Origin: Streptomyces kaniharaensis
GTDB taxonomy: Bacteria; Actinomycetota; Actinomycetes; Streptomycetales; Streptomycetaceae
Length of the DNA: 64,000 nucleotides
Direction: 5' to 3'
Assembly (NCBI RefSeq): GCF_009569385.1
Contig: NZ_WBOF01000002.1
Span: forward strand, 496,001 to 560,000
Position numbers and translations under genes: made by a program. This document shows, one piece after another, positions 32,777 through 41,149 of this stretch. The notes below the pieces were generated by a model that saw only the letters and a program-made list of their open reading frames with translations, was not told the origin of the DNA and searched no databases. The stretch's first letter is position 1. Each line of letters opens with the position of its first letter.

Positions 32777-32983
32777 ATGTCTACTCCGGCGAGCACAGAT
32801 TTTGGGGCGGCCGAGAGTGAGATAACCTTCCGTCGCGCGGCGGCGGCACCCCCCGAGCCGCCGCCGCGCGCGGACGCGAGCAACGCAGCGCCGCGCACGG
32901 TGGCGACGATTCTCGACGAGCTCGAAAATCAATATAGGAGGGGGGCTGAACGGTTTCCCTTTCTCGATAGGCTGCAGGTATGA
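32777..32983 (+). CDS. small hypothetical protein, 68 aa
   Basis: ATG 32777 gives MSTPASTDFGAAESEITFRR, AAAAPPEPPPRADASNAAPR, TVATILDELENQYRRGAERF, PFLDRLQV. The first half is disordered and proline-rich, the second an amphipathic helix. Its TGA overlaps the next ATG (GTATGA), so the two are likely translated in tandem. The GGAGG used by the next gene lies inside this frame (32937-32943). Ribosome site CAAGG directly before the ATG is weak. Family not recognised. Confidence 0.55.
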   Translation: MSTPASTDFGAAESEITFRRAAAAPPEPPPRADASNAAPRTVATILDELENQYRRGAERFPFLDRLQV

Positions 32984-33378
32984 CGGATGACTATCAGCAG
33001 CGGGAAGAGTGGCGGGCCGCCTTCGCCCAGCAGGTCATCACCGACTGCCTGGGCCAATGGCTACGGTCGGCCAATGAGGCGGCGGTGGCCGCGGTCGGCA
33101 CGGAGCACGCCGCCGAAAGTGCCCGCCTGGCCCGGCAGGCCAAGGACAAATTGACCCGCTGGCGGGACAAAGGCGACCTCGGCGGCGACACGGCAGCCCG
33201 GATCGCCGACGCCGTGGTCGACAGAATGGAGCATGGCGAGAAAACCTCCCCTCCTCCGGAGAAGGCTGACGAGTCCTTTCCCTCCTTCGACAGCGGTTAC
33301 CGGGCCGCGGTGACCTGCCAGTGGCTTCGCGACCAGGGCTACGACATCCCCACCTATCCCGGGGACCCCGAGCTGTGA
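32980..33378 (+). CDS. hypothetical protein, 132 aa, overlapping its small upstream partner
   Basis: Start ATG 32980 overlaps the stop of the 68-aa frame. MTDDYQQREEWRAAFAQQVI, TDCLGQWLRSANEAAVAAVG, TEHAAESARLARQAKDKLTR, WRDKGDLGGDTAARIADAVV is largely helical; the tail has GYRAAVTCQWLRDQGYDIPT. No domain recognised. The tight overlap implies that both products are needed in a fixed ratio, as in regulator/partner or toxin/antitoxin pairs, but nothing in the sequence shows which. Confidence 0.65.
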   Translation: MTDDYQQREEWRAAFAQQVITDCLGQWLRSANEAAVAAVGTEHAAESARLARQAKDKLTRWRDKGDLGGDTAARIADAVVDRMEHGEKTSPPPEKADESFPSFDSGYRAAVTCQWLRDQGYDIPTYPGDPEL

Positions 33379-33794
33379 GCGGGATCCCGCGGACCTGCGC
33401 GGGTAGCCAACAGTCGGACCCAAGAGCGTTCTCCTTGCACCGCCCGGCCGCCGACCCCCGGCTCCTCCTTCTCCGCGGTGTCAGCCCGTCGCCTCGCTCA
33501 CCCCGGGTCCGTCTCCTCCCGACGGATCCAGTTCTGCAGGACCGAATGTCTCCGTTGGGCGCCGCCGCCACGCCAACGGGCGATCGCCATCGCCTGAGGC
33601 CCATCGACGCCGACGGGGTGCGGTCACTCTCTCAACCAGCCTGCCCGCCAGGTGTGTTGACAGCGTTGAGGTCTCGCCGCCGGCGGCCCCGGAAAAGACT
33701 CCACGGAATCCGGGGGTGACATATCCACCCGCGGCGAGCCCAGGCCTGCTAGGGTCAAAGTTAGTTGCAGTAGTGGTTCCCATGAACTTTGTGT
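33379..33794. other. intergenic and presumed promoter region of the cold-shock gene
   Basis: Bases 33379-33715 hold no gene. The promoter of the cold-shock gene is expected at about 33715-33775 (candidate -10 TAGGGT at 33751, without a well-placed -35), so the leader would be about 150 bases. Confidence 0.35.
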
Positions 33795-33829
33795 GCGCCT
33801 GCTGATGTATCGCAGGCGCCTTTTTCTTT
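33795..33829 (+). promoter_or_regulatory. leader hairpin with U-tract upstream of the cold-shock gene
   Basis: A perfect 8-base stem GCGCCTGC/GCAGGCGC around a 9-base loop is followed at once by CTTTTTCTTT. This is a textbook intrinsic terminator 86 bases upstream of the csp start on the same strand. Because U-tracts are rare in Streptomyces terminators, a conditional attenuator or temperature-sensing leader is possible; alternatively it ends an upstream transcript. Confidence 0.65.
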
Positions 33830-33915
33830 CCCGGATTTCTCCGGGTGGGTGCTCATCGCGGCGACTCGAAGTCCGCACTGTGCGGGCTTCGGACAGCCCC
33901 TTGAAGGAGATTTTT

Positions 33916-34119
33916 ATGGCTAATGGCACTGTGAAGTGGTTCAACGCGGAAAAGGGCTTCGGCTTCATCGAGCAGGACGGTGGCGGCGCTGACGTCTTCG
34001 CCCACTACTCGAACATCAACGCCAGCGGCTTCCGCGAGCTGCTCGAGGGCCAGAAGGTCGAGTTCGACGTCACGCAGGGCCAGAAGGGCCCGCAGGCCGA
34101 GAACATCCGTCCGCTGTAG
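33916..34119 (+). CDS. CspA-family cold-shock protein, 67 aa
   Basis: MANGTVKWFNAEKGFGFIEQ contains the RNP1 motif KGFGFI; DGGGADVFAHYSNINASGFR contains RNP2 (VFAHY, with H). The rest, ELLEGQKVEFDVTQGQKGPQ and AENIRPL, completes the five-stranded OB fold. GAAGGAG precedes ATG 33916 with good spacing. It is an RNA chaperone of the nucleoid-poor cold-shock type. A leader hairpin with a U-tract lies 86 bases upstream and a terminator follows. Confidence 0.95.
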   Translation: MANGTVKWFNAEKGFGFIEQDGGGADVFAHYSNINASGFRELLEGQKVEFDVTQGQKGPQAENIRPL

Positions 34120-34146
34120 TTCCTGCCACGGCACTCGCCTGGTAGC

Positions 34147-34189
34147 GAGGGGCCCGCACCGAGTACACGATGCCCGGTGCGGGTCCCTC
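34147..34189 (+). terminator. terminator of the cold-shock gene
   Basis: A 15-base stem with one mismatch (GAGGGGCCCGCACCG with CGGTGCGGGTCCCTC) around a 13-base loop, 28 bases after the csp stop. GC-rich, without a U-run. Confidence 0.75.
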
Positions 34190-34449
34190 GGCATCGCGCC
34201 ATCAAGCGCATCCCCGGCCTTCAGCCCCTGGCTCCGCCACCGGGGCCCCACGCGAAACGCACAGCGCCGCATCCGCCCAGGCGCACTGCCGGGCATCCCA
34301 CGGTTCGAGTTCTTCGCTCCCGCCCTCCACGGGCTGTCGGGCACCCGCCCCGGCCGATGGGAGAGCACCCGCGCCGTGTCAGCCGCAACCGGGGATTGGG
34401 GCGGCGTCCTCCAGGGTGTCCGGCCGGGAGTCGTGCGGGTTCCCCGGCA
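34190..34449. other. intergenic, nothing recognised
   Basis: No frame of protein-like composition, repeat or hairpin noticed between the csp terminator and the SprT-like relic. Confidence 0.4.
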
Positions 34450-35140
34450 TGACGATCCATCGCCCCATGCCGGTGGCCCACGACGGGTCGGAGACCGCCG
34501 CTCTCGTCCACGGTGCGGTCATCGTCGGCACCGTGGAGACCGCCTGGCAGGAGATCCGGCGCCGCCACCCGGACGTGCCGGAGCTCGCGGTCACCACCGC
34601 GAGCGGCGGCGCGGACCAGACCCGCTGCGCGACGCTGCGCACCGGGCGCGAGTTCACCCACGACGGCGCGCTGACCATGGAGATCCAGTTCTCCGCCGGC
34701 ACCCTGCGCCACGGAGGCCGGGCCAAGCCGCAAGCGCTACTGCACCACGCGGCGCACGGCCTGGCCCGACGGCGCGGCGTGAGGAGGTGAGCAGCGGCTA
34801 CAGGTGGCACAACAGGCACTTCGCGCGTATCGCCCGCGAGCTCGGGCTCACCCCACCGCGGCGGGCGACCCCGGTCGTGGGGATGACCGACTGCCGCCTC
34901 GGTAAACGCCGAGGCGGCCCGGTGGGGCGAGGTGATCGCCGTCCTGAACGCGGCCGCTGGTGTCCAACTGGAGGCCACCCTGCAGTCCACGCCACCCTGC
35001 GCAGCCCGCGGTCCGGCAACCGGTTCGCCTTCGTGTGCGCGCAGTGCTCGCCACCCCGCCGTCTTCAGATCACGGCTTTCACCGTCGAACAGGGACCGCT
35101 CCTGCGCAGGGTCTGCCTCACCAAGTTCCGCCCGGCCCCG
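34450..35140 (+). pseudogene. SprT-like/zinc-ribbon protein of integrative elements, frameshifted
   Basis: In changing frames: GAVIVGTVETAWQEIRRRHP, PELAVTTASGGADQTRCATL, AKPQALLHHAAHGLARRRGV, then (shift near 34785) SSGYRWHNRHFARIARELGL, (shift near 34900) VNAEAARWGEVIAVLNAAAG and RFAFVCAQCSPPRRLQITAF. Relatives carry LLHEAAHALA, an HExxH zinc site followed by RYHN, a second zinc-ribbon with CxxC and a C-terminal Cys; they are common in Streptomyces integrative elements (AICEs). Here the Glu of HExxH is His (HHAAH) and at least two frameshifts are present. Confidence 0.65.
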
Positions 35141-35265
35141 CCTGCTCTGTGGCCTGCGGGCTATCCGCATCTCCTGGCCCAGATACTTCGCGACGCGCTG
35201 CGTCTCCTGGACCGAGCGGGGTGAACCTAGCCAAGAACACCCTTGGTCACGACCGAATACGCTCC

Positions 35266-35934
35266 CTAGTCGAGGGTGAGCAGGATCGCCACCGTGTTGC
35301 CTTCGGTGTCCAGGCACTCGGTCGTGTTGGAGCCGTCCGGGTCGGCCAGGACGCCCAGCACGGTGCCGGCGCCGTCCTCGTCCGGGATCATCAGCCAGTC
35401 GTTCGCGAAGTCGCCCTCGACCGGCTCCACCGGCCAGTCGGCCGGGTCCACCGAGGCGTGCTGGAGCATCTCGCGAAGGTTCTCCAGCCTCCAGCTATTG
35501 CCCTCGGCGGCGCGTGCGTGCAAGGTGGCCCAGGCGCGCTTGAGCATCCCGGTGCCAGGCTCGATCCAGGTCCTGCTGGGGTTCGCGTGCACCACGGCCA
35601 GGCCGGACGGGGTCGCCACGCGGTCGCCACAGTCTTCCGTCCGGACCGGAACGGTCTCGCCGGGGTGCACGAGGACTGCCACCGGGACCCCGGGTGCGTT
35701 CTCGCGGGCGATCAGGTAGACCGGCGTGCCGCCGGGCCGCATTGGAAAGCCGCCACCCTCCGGCCCCAGCGGGTCGTAGATCGTGCCGTTGCCTGCGGCC
35801 CCCTGGATCAGACCGAGCCGCTCGATCCGCCAGCCGTCGACGGTCCATGGCCCCTCTGACGGATCGGTCAGGGCCGTAGTCAGCGCGGGCATGAACTCGT
35901 ACTCGAACTCGTCGTCGTCATCGGCATAGGACAT
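35266..35934 (-). CDS. acidic hypothetical protein, 222 aa
   Basis: ATG 35934 (GGGGAG upstream, about 7 bases) begins MSYADDDDEFEYEFMPALTT. The protein is strongly acidic in its first 20 residues and continues GPWTVDGWRIERLGLIQGAA, GGTPVYLIARENAPGVPVAV, RAWATLHARAAEGNSWRLEN and FANDWLMIPDEDGAGTVLGV. Composition suggests a soluble beta-rich fold. No family recognised. It may belong to the remains of an integrative element. Confidence 0.65.
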   Translation of the reverse strand: MSYADDDDEFEYEFMPALTTALTDPSEGPWTVDGWRIERLGLIQGAAGNGTIYDPLGPEGGGFPMRPGGTPVYLIARENAPGVPVAVLVHPGETVPVRTEDCGDRVATPSGLAVVHANPSRTWIEPGTGMLKRAWATLHARAAEGNSWRLENLREMLQHASVDPADWPVEPVEGDFANDWLMIPDEDGAGTVLGVLADPDGSNTTECLDTEGNTVAILLTLD

Positions 35935-37060
35935 TCGATCACTCCCCGAAGTAAGCGTAGACCGTGGCACCGACACGCCGGTGGCCATCCCGGGGCAGAG
36001 CCGCAGCGTCGGCCGCACCCACGACCGCCGCACCGCGAGGCGATTCGACCGTTGCTGCTCTCCGGCGCCGGTGGCCGGCCTTGGGACTGGTCAGGGCATC
36101 GGTACGGCGTGCAGGACGGGGTGGCGGCTGTCGTATCCGGCGGGCGCGGACAGCACGGTCGCTTCCTCTCCCTCGATCTGCATCCGCCACTGGCTGGCGG
36201 CGGCCGTCCAGACGTGTCCGCCGCCGGGGGCGATGTCGTCGCTCAGGTGCACGAGAAGCACCGTGGGCCGGGCGTGCGCGCCGACCGGTCCGGGCAGGGG
36301 CACCGCGTAGCGCCGGTGAACGGGCATGGCTACCGCCTGCTCACGAGCGGGAACACCCGGACACCGTCTGGCCTGTCCGGGATCATGCGCGGCCGTCCAG
36401 GCGCGGGCCGCGCCCGTTCACCACGCTCACCTCGCCGGGCAGCCACAGCTGCGCGCACCCGCACGCCTCGCACGGCGGCGGGTCCTCGGGAACACGCCGA
36501 GGTGCCTGGCCGCTCATGACCTCACGGACGCCGCACGTCAGGGGCATGGGCCGAGACGGTGCTCTCTGGTCGAGCGGCACGAGTCGGAGACACCCGGGCT
36601 CATCCCGCCGTACGGGGTGTCCACCTCGGGCAGTCGGGCTGATGCCGGTGGATCATGAAGACGGTGCCGCCCAGGCCGATGGCGCGTTCGCTGCGGACGT
36701 GGCAGCAGCCCGCGCCGCGCGTCCGCTCCGGTGCCGGTGTGGGCGGGCCGGGCTGGGCAGGGACAACGCGAGAGCGCTGCTCATCAAGTACGGCCAGTGA
36801 CACGCCCAGGGACTTCGCGCGCGCGTGGGGCCGGCTGCGGCGGGGGCCTCGATATGTCATGGCGGACAGCATGCCGCCCCCGGCGCCAGCCGAGCGGGCT
36901 GCGACACGAAAGCCGTGTCCGGCCGGCGGCCTGCGCGCGGGCGCATTGGCCGCCCAGGTGCGTCCCGGCCGTGCGCCGGGCCGGGACGCTACCCGGGTTC
37001 AACCACCACCCGCGCCCTGGGGCACGAGAACAGCGGCGCCGGGTTCGCGGCGGAGGACGC
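35935..37060. other. short open frames, integrative-element debris
   Basis: Besides the small frame listed separately, the minus strand at 36091-36327 (PTVLLVHLSDDIAPGGGHVW, TAAASQWRMQIEGEEATVLS) and 36600-36872 carry protein-like stretches without start context. They resemble the small proteins that line actinomycete integrative elements, but I cannot assign any. No att site was found. Confidence 0.35.
36383..36517 (-). CDS. small protein with CxxCxC motif, 44 aa
   Basis: From ATG 36517 (GTGAGGTC upstream): MSGQAPRRVPEDPPPCEACG, CAQLWLPGEVSVVNGRGPRL, DGRA. The CEACGC cluster suggests a small zinc ribbon, as seen in mobile-element accessory proteins. Short and unsupported by a second signal, so tentative. 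Confidence 0.3.
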   Translation of the reverse strand: MSGQAPRRVPEDPPPCEACGCAQLWLPGEVSVVNGRGPRLDGRA

Positions 37061-37339
37061 CATGGGCGCTTCGCCGACGCCACCGCCTGGCAACCGCTGA
37101 CCGAACCCTTCCGCTGCCTGGCGGACGTGGCCAACGCCGGCTTCGGCGGCCCGGGAAGCGGGCGGGACACCGAAGACCTCTGCGAGGGCTACTTCGAGCT
37201 CGCCCGCGACGAGGAACCCGACCTGCTGACCTTCGGTGTCCCGGAAGGCTGGGGCCAGGTCTGGGCAGGCCGTGTCCGCGATGGCGAGATCGCGGTGATC
37301 GTCGCCCCAGGCCCGGTGCCCACCAGCCCGTGGGACTGA
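37060..37339 (+). pseudogene. C-terminal fragment of a hypothetical protein
   Basis: Plus strand GRFADATAWQPLTEPFRCLA, DVANAGFGGPGSGRDTEDLC, EGYFELARDEEPDLLTFGVP and EGWGQVWAGRVRDGEIAVIV have good composition and end naturally with a stop at 37337-37339. No start codon with a ribosome site is visible upstream. Confidence 0.4.
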
Positions 37340-37602
37340 GAGAGCCAGCCCGGCCCTCCGACCCTGCCACCGTGTCGGGGTTTCTACCGACCAACGCGGC
37401 TCCGGCCGACGCATAGCCGACAGCCAGACGGCGACCTGACGGCACGGCTCCGCGACCGCTCTGCCAGACGCGGAGGCCCAGCCCATCGGCTGGGCGTGCA
37501 AGGGCGTCTCGGGCGGGGCCACCCCGGCCGGGACGCCCATCCGACGGCTGACCGCCGGACCCTCCGTGTCACAGGGCTCGCCTACAGTTCAGCCCGTTCG
37601 AC

Positions 37603-37815
37603 ATGCGGATGCGAAAAATGGGGCTGGACATGGCCGGGGCGGCATGGGAGCGACTGCGGGCGATCATGGGGCAGCCGGCGTACACCCCGGCGCAGATGCC
37701 GTGGGAGCTGGCACCGGCCGGCCTCGGCCTCCAACTCCCCTCGGACTACCGGGCGTTCATCGACCTGTACGGCGCGGTGAACCTCAAGATCGCTGCCCCG
37801 CGCCCGAGGGACCCG
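37603..37815 (+). pseudogene. SUKH (SMI1/KNR4) domain N-terminal fragment
   Basis: MGLDMAGAAWERLRAIMGQP, AYTPAQMPWELAPAGLGLQL, PSDYRAFIDLYGAVNL matches the start of SUKH-domain immunity proteins (WxxL...LPxDYRxFI..YG). It breaks off after about 65 residues into unrelated sequence from the opposing gene. SUKH proteins usually neutralise polymorphic toxins, and none is adjacent here. Confidence 0.5.
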
Positions 37816-38109
37816 TGGAGTCGGAGGAGAACTGGGCGAAGCATCCACCGCCCCGCGCGCGATGCGGGCGCGGCCGCCGGGCGGAAGGACGACGAGGTAC
37901 TGCCCCGGTCGGCATCCTCGACGCAGGCCAGCGTGATGGAGGCACCGGCCGCTGGTCTCGGGGCTGAGGCGAGGGTCGGTGGCGGCCTTCTCGGCGGCGT
38001 CGGGGGCGAGGGTCATCCACTGGTCGTAGCCGGGCGGCTGGAGCTGCTGCGGGGTGTACTCGGCGGCGGCCCGCTCCCGGCGCGGCTTGCCCGGCTTCTT
38101 GCGTCCCAC
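37815..38109 (-). pseudogene. conserved actinobacterial hypothetical protein, truncated
   Basis: GTG 38109 has GGAGG 8 bases upstream. VGRKKPGKPRRERAAAEYTP, QQLQPPGYDQWMTLAPDAAE, KAATDPRLSPETSG matches the start of a common Streptomyces protein (MGRKKPGKPRRPR...LQPPGYDQWF). After about 55 residues the composition changes and it collides with the SUKH fragment; the last part (ASITLACVEDADRGS in another frame) may be its continuation. Confidence 0.5.
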
Positions 38110-38214
38110 GGTGGTGTCCTCCCAGCTCAGCCTGCGGCGACCGGGCCATTGAACACCCGCCGTGGCTGCCCGATTCCCCCGGGTAGCAACGTGGGCGGGA
38201 AGGCCGGCCGAGCC

Positions 38215-38243
38215 GGTATACCACTGGTACACCGGCGGTGTAC
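38215..38243 (+). promoter_or_regulatory. operator of the PIN toxin-antitoxin system
   Basis: GGTATACC (38215-38222) is an 8-base palindrome and GTACACC-GGC-GGTGTAC (38227-38243) a perfect 7-base inverted repeat, both built from the half-site GGTAyACC. They end 9 bases before the antitoxin ATG, the usual place for autoregulation by an antitoxin. Confidence 0.7.
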
Positions 38244-38252
38244 GATCGCGGT

Positions 38253-38543
38253 ATGGCTGATGCGACGATCAAGGTTTCCCCTGATACGCGTGACCGGCTG
38301 GCCGCCCTCGCGGCAGCCCGCGGCACCACGATCGGCGCCCAGGTGGCTCTGCTGGTGGAGCAGCAGCCCACCGCGGAGCAGATCGCCGAGCGCGTTGCCG
38401 AGGGCCGTCGGCTTCTGAGGGAGCACTTCGGGATGACCCTCACCGATACGGAGCTGGACGAGGGCCCGGACCTGCTGCAGCGGGTCTACGGCATCGCCGC
38501 GGAGGACGCGCGCGCCAAGGTCGCCCCTAGGCGCAGCGCGTGA
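38253..38543 (+). CDS. antitoxin-like ribbon-helix-helix protein, 96 aa
   Basis: MADATIKVSPDTRDRLAALA, AARGTTIGAQVALLVEQQPT has the short beta strand (TIKVSPDTRDRL) and two helices of an RHH/Arc DNA-binding domain. The rest, AEQIAERVAEGRRLLREHFG, MTLTDTELDEGPDLLQRVYG, is a flexible helical tail typical of antitoxins that wrap their toxin. ATG 38253 lies just after the operator palindromes. Its stop overlaps the start of the PIN protein (GCGTGA), supporting co-translation. Confidence 0.8.
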   Translation: MADATIKVSPDTRDRLAALAAARGTTIGAQVALLVEQQPTAEQIAERVAEGRRLLREHFGMTLTDTELDEGPDLLQRVYGIAAEDARAKVAPRRSA

Positions 38544-38932
38544 TCATTCTGGATTCCAGCGCCCTGGCCGCGCTGGCCGCCGGTCACCCGCGTCTGCACC
38601 GGATCGTGGATGCTGCTCTACACAGCCCGTTCCAGCACCTGCTGGTGCCGGTGCTGTGTCTGGTCGAGGCAGAGATCAAGGACGAGGGTGCGGCGCACGC
38701 GGTCCTGGCGCTGCCCTCTTTGGAGTTCGAGCCGCTGGACGCGAGTACCGCCGTGGTGGTGGCGACGATGGTCCGCGACGGGTATGGGGGCCAGGACGTG
38801 GCGCACGCGATCGCCACGAGTCTGCCTACCCCAGTGCGTCCGCAGCAGCACCTGATCCTGACGGCTCGTGCGGAGTTCTATCCACCCGGGATCGTCACCG
38901 TCGACATCGACGACCCCCGCCTGGAGCCGTAG
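38540..38932 (+). CDS. PIN-domain toxin (VapC-like), 130 aa
   Basis: GTG 38540, MIILDSSALAALAAGHPRLH gives the first catalytic Asp (ILDSSAL); VEAEIKDEG holds the Glu, and GQDVAHAIATSL the next Asp (the GxDVAHA motif where VapC has LxDxxhA). The C-terminal strand ILTARAEFYPP follows. This is a Mg-dependent RNase toxin fold. It overlaps the antitoxin by 4 bases. Confidence 0.82.
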   Translation: MIILDSSALAALAAGHPRLHRIVDAALHSPFQHLLVPVLCLVEAEIKDEGAAHAVLALPSLEFEPLDASTAVVVATMVRDGYGGQDVAHAIATSLPTPVRPQQHLILTARAEFYPPGIVTVDIDDPRLEP

Positions 38933-39076
38933 GTGCCACTGCCAGGAGCGTTACTGCCCGAGCCGAATCCCCCCGAGCGCGGGCACCGGCGGTGTGCTCC
39001 GGGCGAGGGCGCCGGCACGACCATGGTCCGCGGCTGACGCAGCGCGCCGTTGAGACGGCGGCAGCTGGGTGGCGCG

Positions 39077-40348
39077 ATGATGAGGAGATCGCCGGAGCCG
39101 TCCGGCGCGGACGGGGAAGGGGCAGCACTCGTGTCAGTCCAGGACGGTCTCGGGGAGATCCTCGCCGACGTGCTGGCCTCCTGCCACCGCCTTGCCCCAC
39201 GTGAGATCCCCGAGCTGGTGGAGGCCGCCGGGCGCCGCCTGGGGCTGTCCCAGGCACGGATCTACGTCGCGGATGTGCAGCAACACCACCTGGTCGCCCT
39301 GCCCTCCTCCGCCCAGGCACCGGGAATCACCGCCGGCGTGCCCGTGGAGTTGGAGAAGCTGTCCGTTGACACCTCGCTCGCCGGGCGTGCGTACCGCACG
39401 CAGGCGGTGCAGCTCGCCGCGGCCCACGCTCGTGCAGACCAGGTGGGGTGGCTTCCCCTGGTGGACGGTGTCGGCCGCGTCGGTGTTCTGCGGGTGGCCG
39501 CGCCTATCCTCGACGAGCCGCTGTTGGAGCGATGCGCCGCTCTCGCCTCATTGGCTGCCATGATCGTGGCGACCAAGCAGCCCTACAGCGACGTCCTGGC
39601 CCAGACGATGCGCACGCAGCCGATGACGCTGCAGGCGGAACTGCTGTGGGCGTTCGTACCACCGCGCACGATCGGGACGTCCACGGTGACCTCCACCGCC
39701 CTGCTGGAGCCGGCCTACGAGGTCGGCGGTGACGCCTTCGACCACAGCCTGGCCGGCACCCGCCTGCACCTCACCCTGCTCGACGCCATGGGCCACGACC
39801 TGGCCTCCGGCGGCTGCAGCGCCGTGGCGCTGGCGGCATGCCGCTCCACCCGGCGCACAGGTGGCAGCCTGACTGACATCGCCGACCGGATCGACCAAAC
39901 TCTGGCCCGCTGGATCCCCGAACGCCTGCTGACCTGCGTCATCGCCGACCTCGACACCGCCACCGGCCGCCTCGACTGGATCAACTGCGGCCACCCCGCG
40001 CCGCTGCTGATCCGCGACCACCACGTCGTGCCCGGCGCGCTCCAACGCACCCCGCACCTGCCACTGGGCCTGGGCGGCTCCCACTCACCACCGCAGGTCC
40101 ACACCCTCCAGCTCCAGCCCCAAGACCGGGTGCTGCTGTTCACCGACGGCGTTACCGAGGCCCGCTCAGCCAGCGGCGAGCTGTTCGGCGAAGAACGCCT
40201 GACCGACACCGTCGTGCGCGCCATGGCCGACGGACTACCTGCACCCGAGGCGCTGCGCCGCCTGATCCAGCAGATCCTCCTGCACCAGAACCAGCACCTA
40301 CGGGACGACGCCGCCGTCCTTCTCACCGAGTGGCACCCCAACCGTTGA
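39077..40348 (+). CDS. GAF-SpoIIE (PP2C-type) phosphatase, 423 aa
   Basis: N-terminal GAF-like domain (about residues 20-175): LPLVDGVGRVGVLRVAAPIL; PP2C/SpoIIE domain (about 190-420): LEPAYEVGGDAFDHSLAGTR (metal Asp), LTLLDAMGHDLASGGCSAVA, CVIADLDTATGRLDWINCGH, HPAPLLIRDHHVV, RVLLFTDGVTEARSASGELF and LRDDAAVLLTEWHP. These are the Asp-rich metal sites of anti-anti-sigma phosphatases. In Streptomyces such proteins dephosphorylate anti-sigma antagonists in stress or development, but no partner anti-sigma or antagonist gene is adjacent. Start uncertain; GTG 39131 is the main alternative. Confidence 0.88.
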   Translation: MMRRSPEPSGADGEGAALVSVQDGLGEILADVLASCHRLAPREIPELVEAAGRRLGLSQARIYVADVQQHHLVALPSSAQAPGITAGVPVELEKLSVDTSLAGRAYRTQAVQLAAAHARADQVGWLPLVDGVGRVGVLRVAAPILDEPLLERCAALASLAAMIVATKQPYSDVLAQTMRTQPMTLQAELLWAFVPPRTIGTSTVTSTALLEPAYEVGGDAFDHSLAGTRLHLTLLDAMGHDLASGGCSAVALAACRSTRRTGGSLTDIADRIDQTLARWIPERLLTCVIADLDTATGRLDWINCGHPAPLLIRDHHVVPGALQRTPHLPLGLGGSHSPPQVHTLQLQPQDRVLLFTDGVTEARSASGELFGEERLTDTVVRAMADGLPAPEALRRLIQQILLHQNQHLRDDAAVLLTEWHPNR

Positions 40349-40379
40349 AGCCGCCCGGCCGGGTGGCCGGTCGCACACC

Positions 40380-41140
40380 AGACCTTGCGGTCCAAGGGCC
40401 ACCGGCTGGTTCGGCGGGCACGACCAGGACCGCGCGAAGCGCCCGGCGTATGGCGCTCTGAACGCCTGGACCAGCTTCGCGTTGATCCGCAGCCACTCGA
40501 TCGGCAACTCCACCGGCGCCGGCGGCTGCTCCCCGTCTCCGCCGGCCTCGGCCTTCACGGCCTCGCCGGCGTCGTGACCCTCGGCCGGGTGCGCGGTGGC
40601 AGTGTCGTCACCGATCTCAGAGGTCGGGAGGTAGACCGGGATGATGACCCAGGACACCTTGCCCTGCCGGTAGGACTGGCGCAGCGCCGGCTGACGGCCT
40701 GGACGATGTCGATGACCGACGACTTCGGATCCGCGAAGCAGATGGCATCCACAGCTCTCACGTCGATGCCTTCGGACAGAAGGCGGGCGTTGGCGAGGAT
40801 GCCGCACTCCTCGCCGTCCTCGCCGGTGTGGGCCTTGAACTCGGTGAAGGCGGCCCGGCGGTCCTTGAGGCGGTCGGTGCCGGCGACCGCCTTCGCCCAG
40901 ATCCGCTCCGGGCGCTCCGCGTCGGGCAGCAGCTCCGAGGCGTCCAGCGGGGTGTTCGCGAACTCCCGCGCCGCCGACACCCGGGAGTGGAAGGTGATGA
41001 CGCGGCGCAGGCCGAGGTCGGCGACGGCGCGCCGCACCGCGATCTGGAGGGCCAGGCGCAGCAGTTCCTCGATCGAGCGCTGCGAACGGAGGTCGGCGAC
41101 GGCCGGGAGGTTCAGCAGCTCGCGCAGGTCCTCCCCCCTC
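40380..41140 (-). pseudogene. DEAD/DEAH helicase fragment, frameshifted
   Basis: Minus strand EDLRELLNLPAVADLRSQRS, LQIAVRRAVADLGLRRVITF, HSRVSAAREFANTPLDASEL, GILANARLLSEGIDVRAVDA, ICFADPKSSVIDIVQAVSR are the second RecA half (motifs IV-VI) of a helicase. A base is missing near 40686, after which VSWVIIPVYLPTSEI and EWLRINAKLVQAFRAPYA follow in another frame. The N-terminal helicase half is absent, replaced by an inverted segment beyond the C-rich tract at about 41145. Confidence 0.7.
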
Positions 41141-41149
41141 CCCCCCCGT

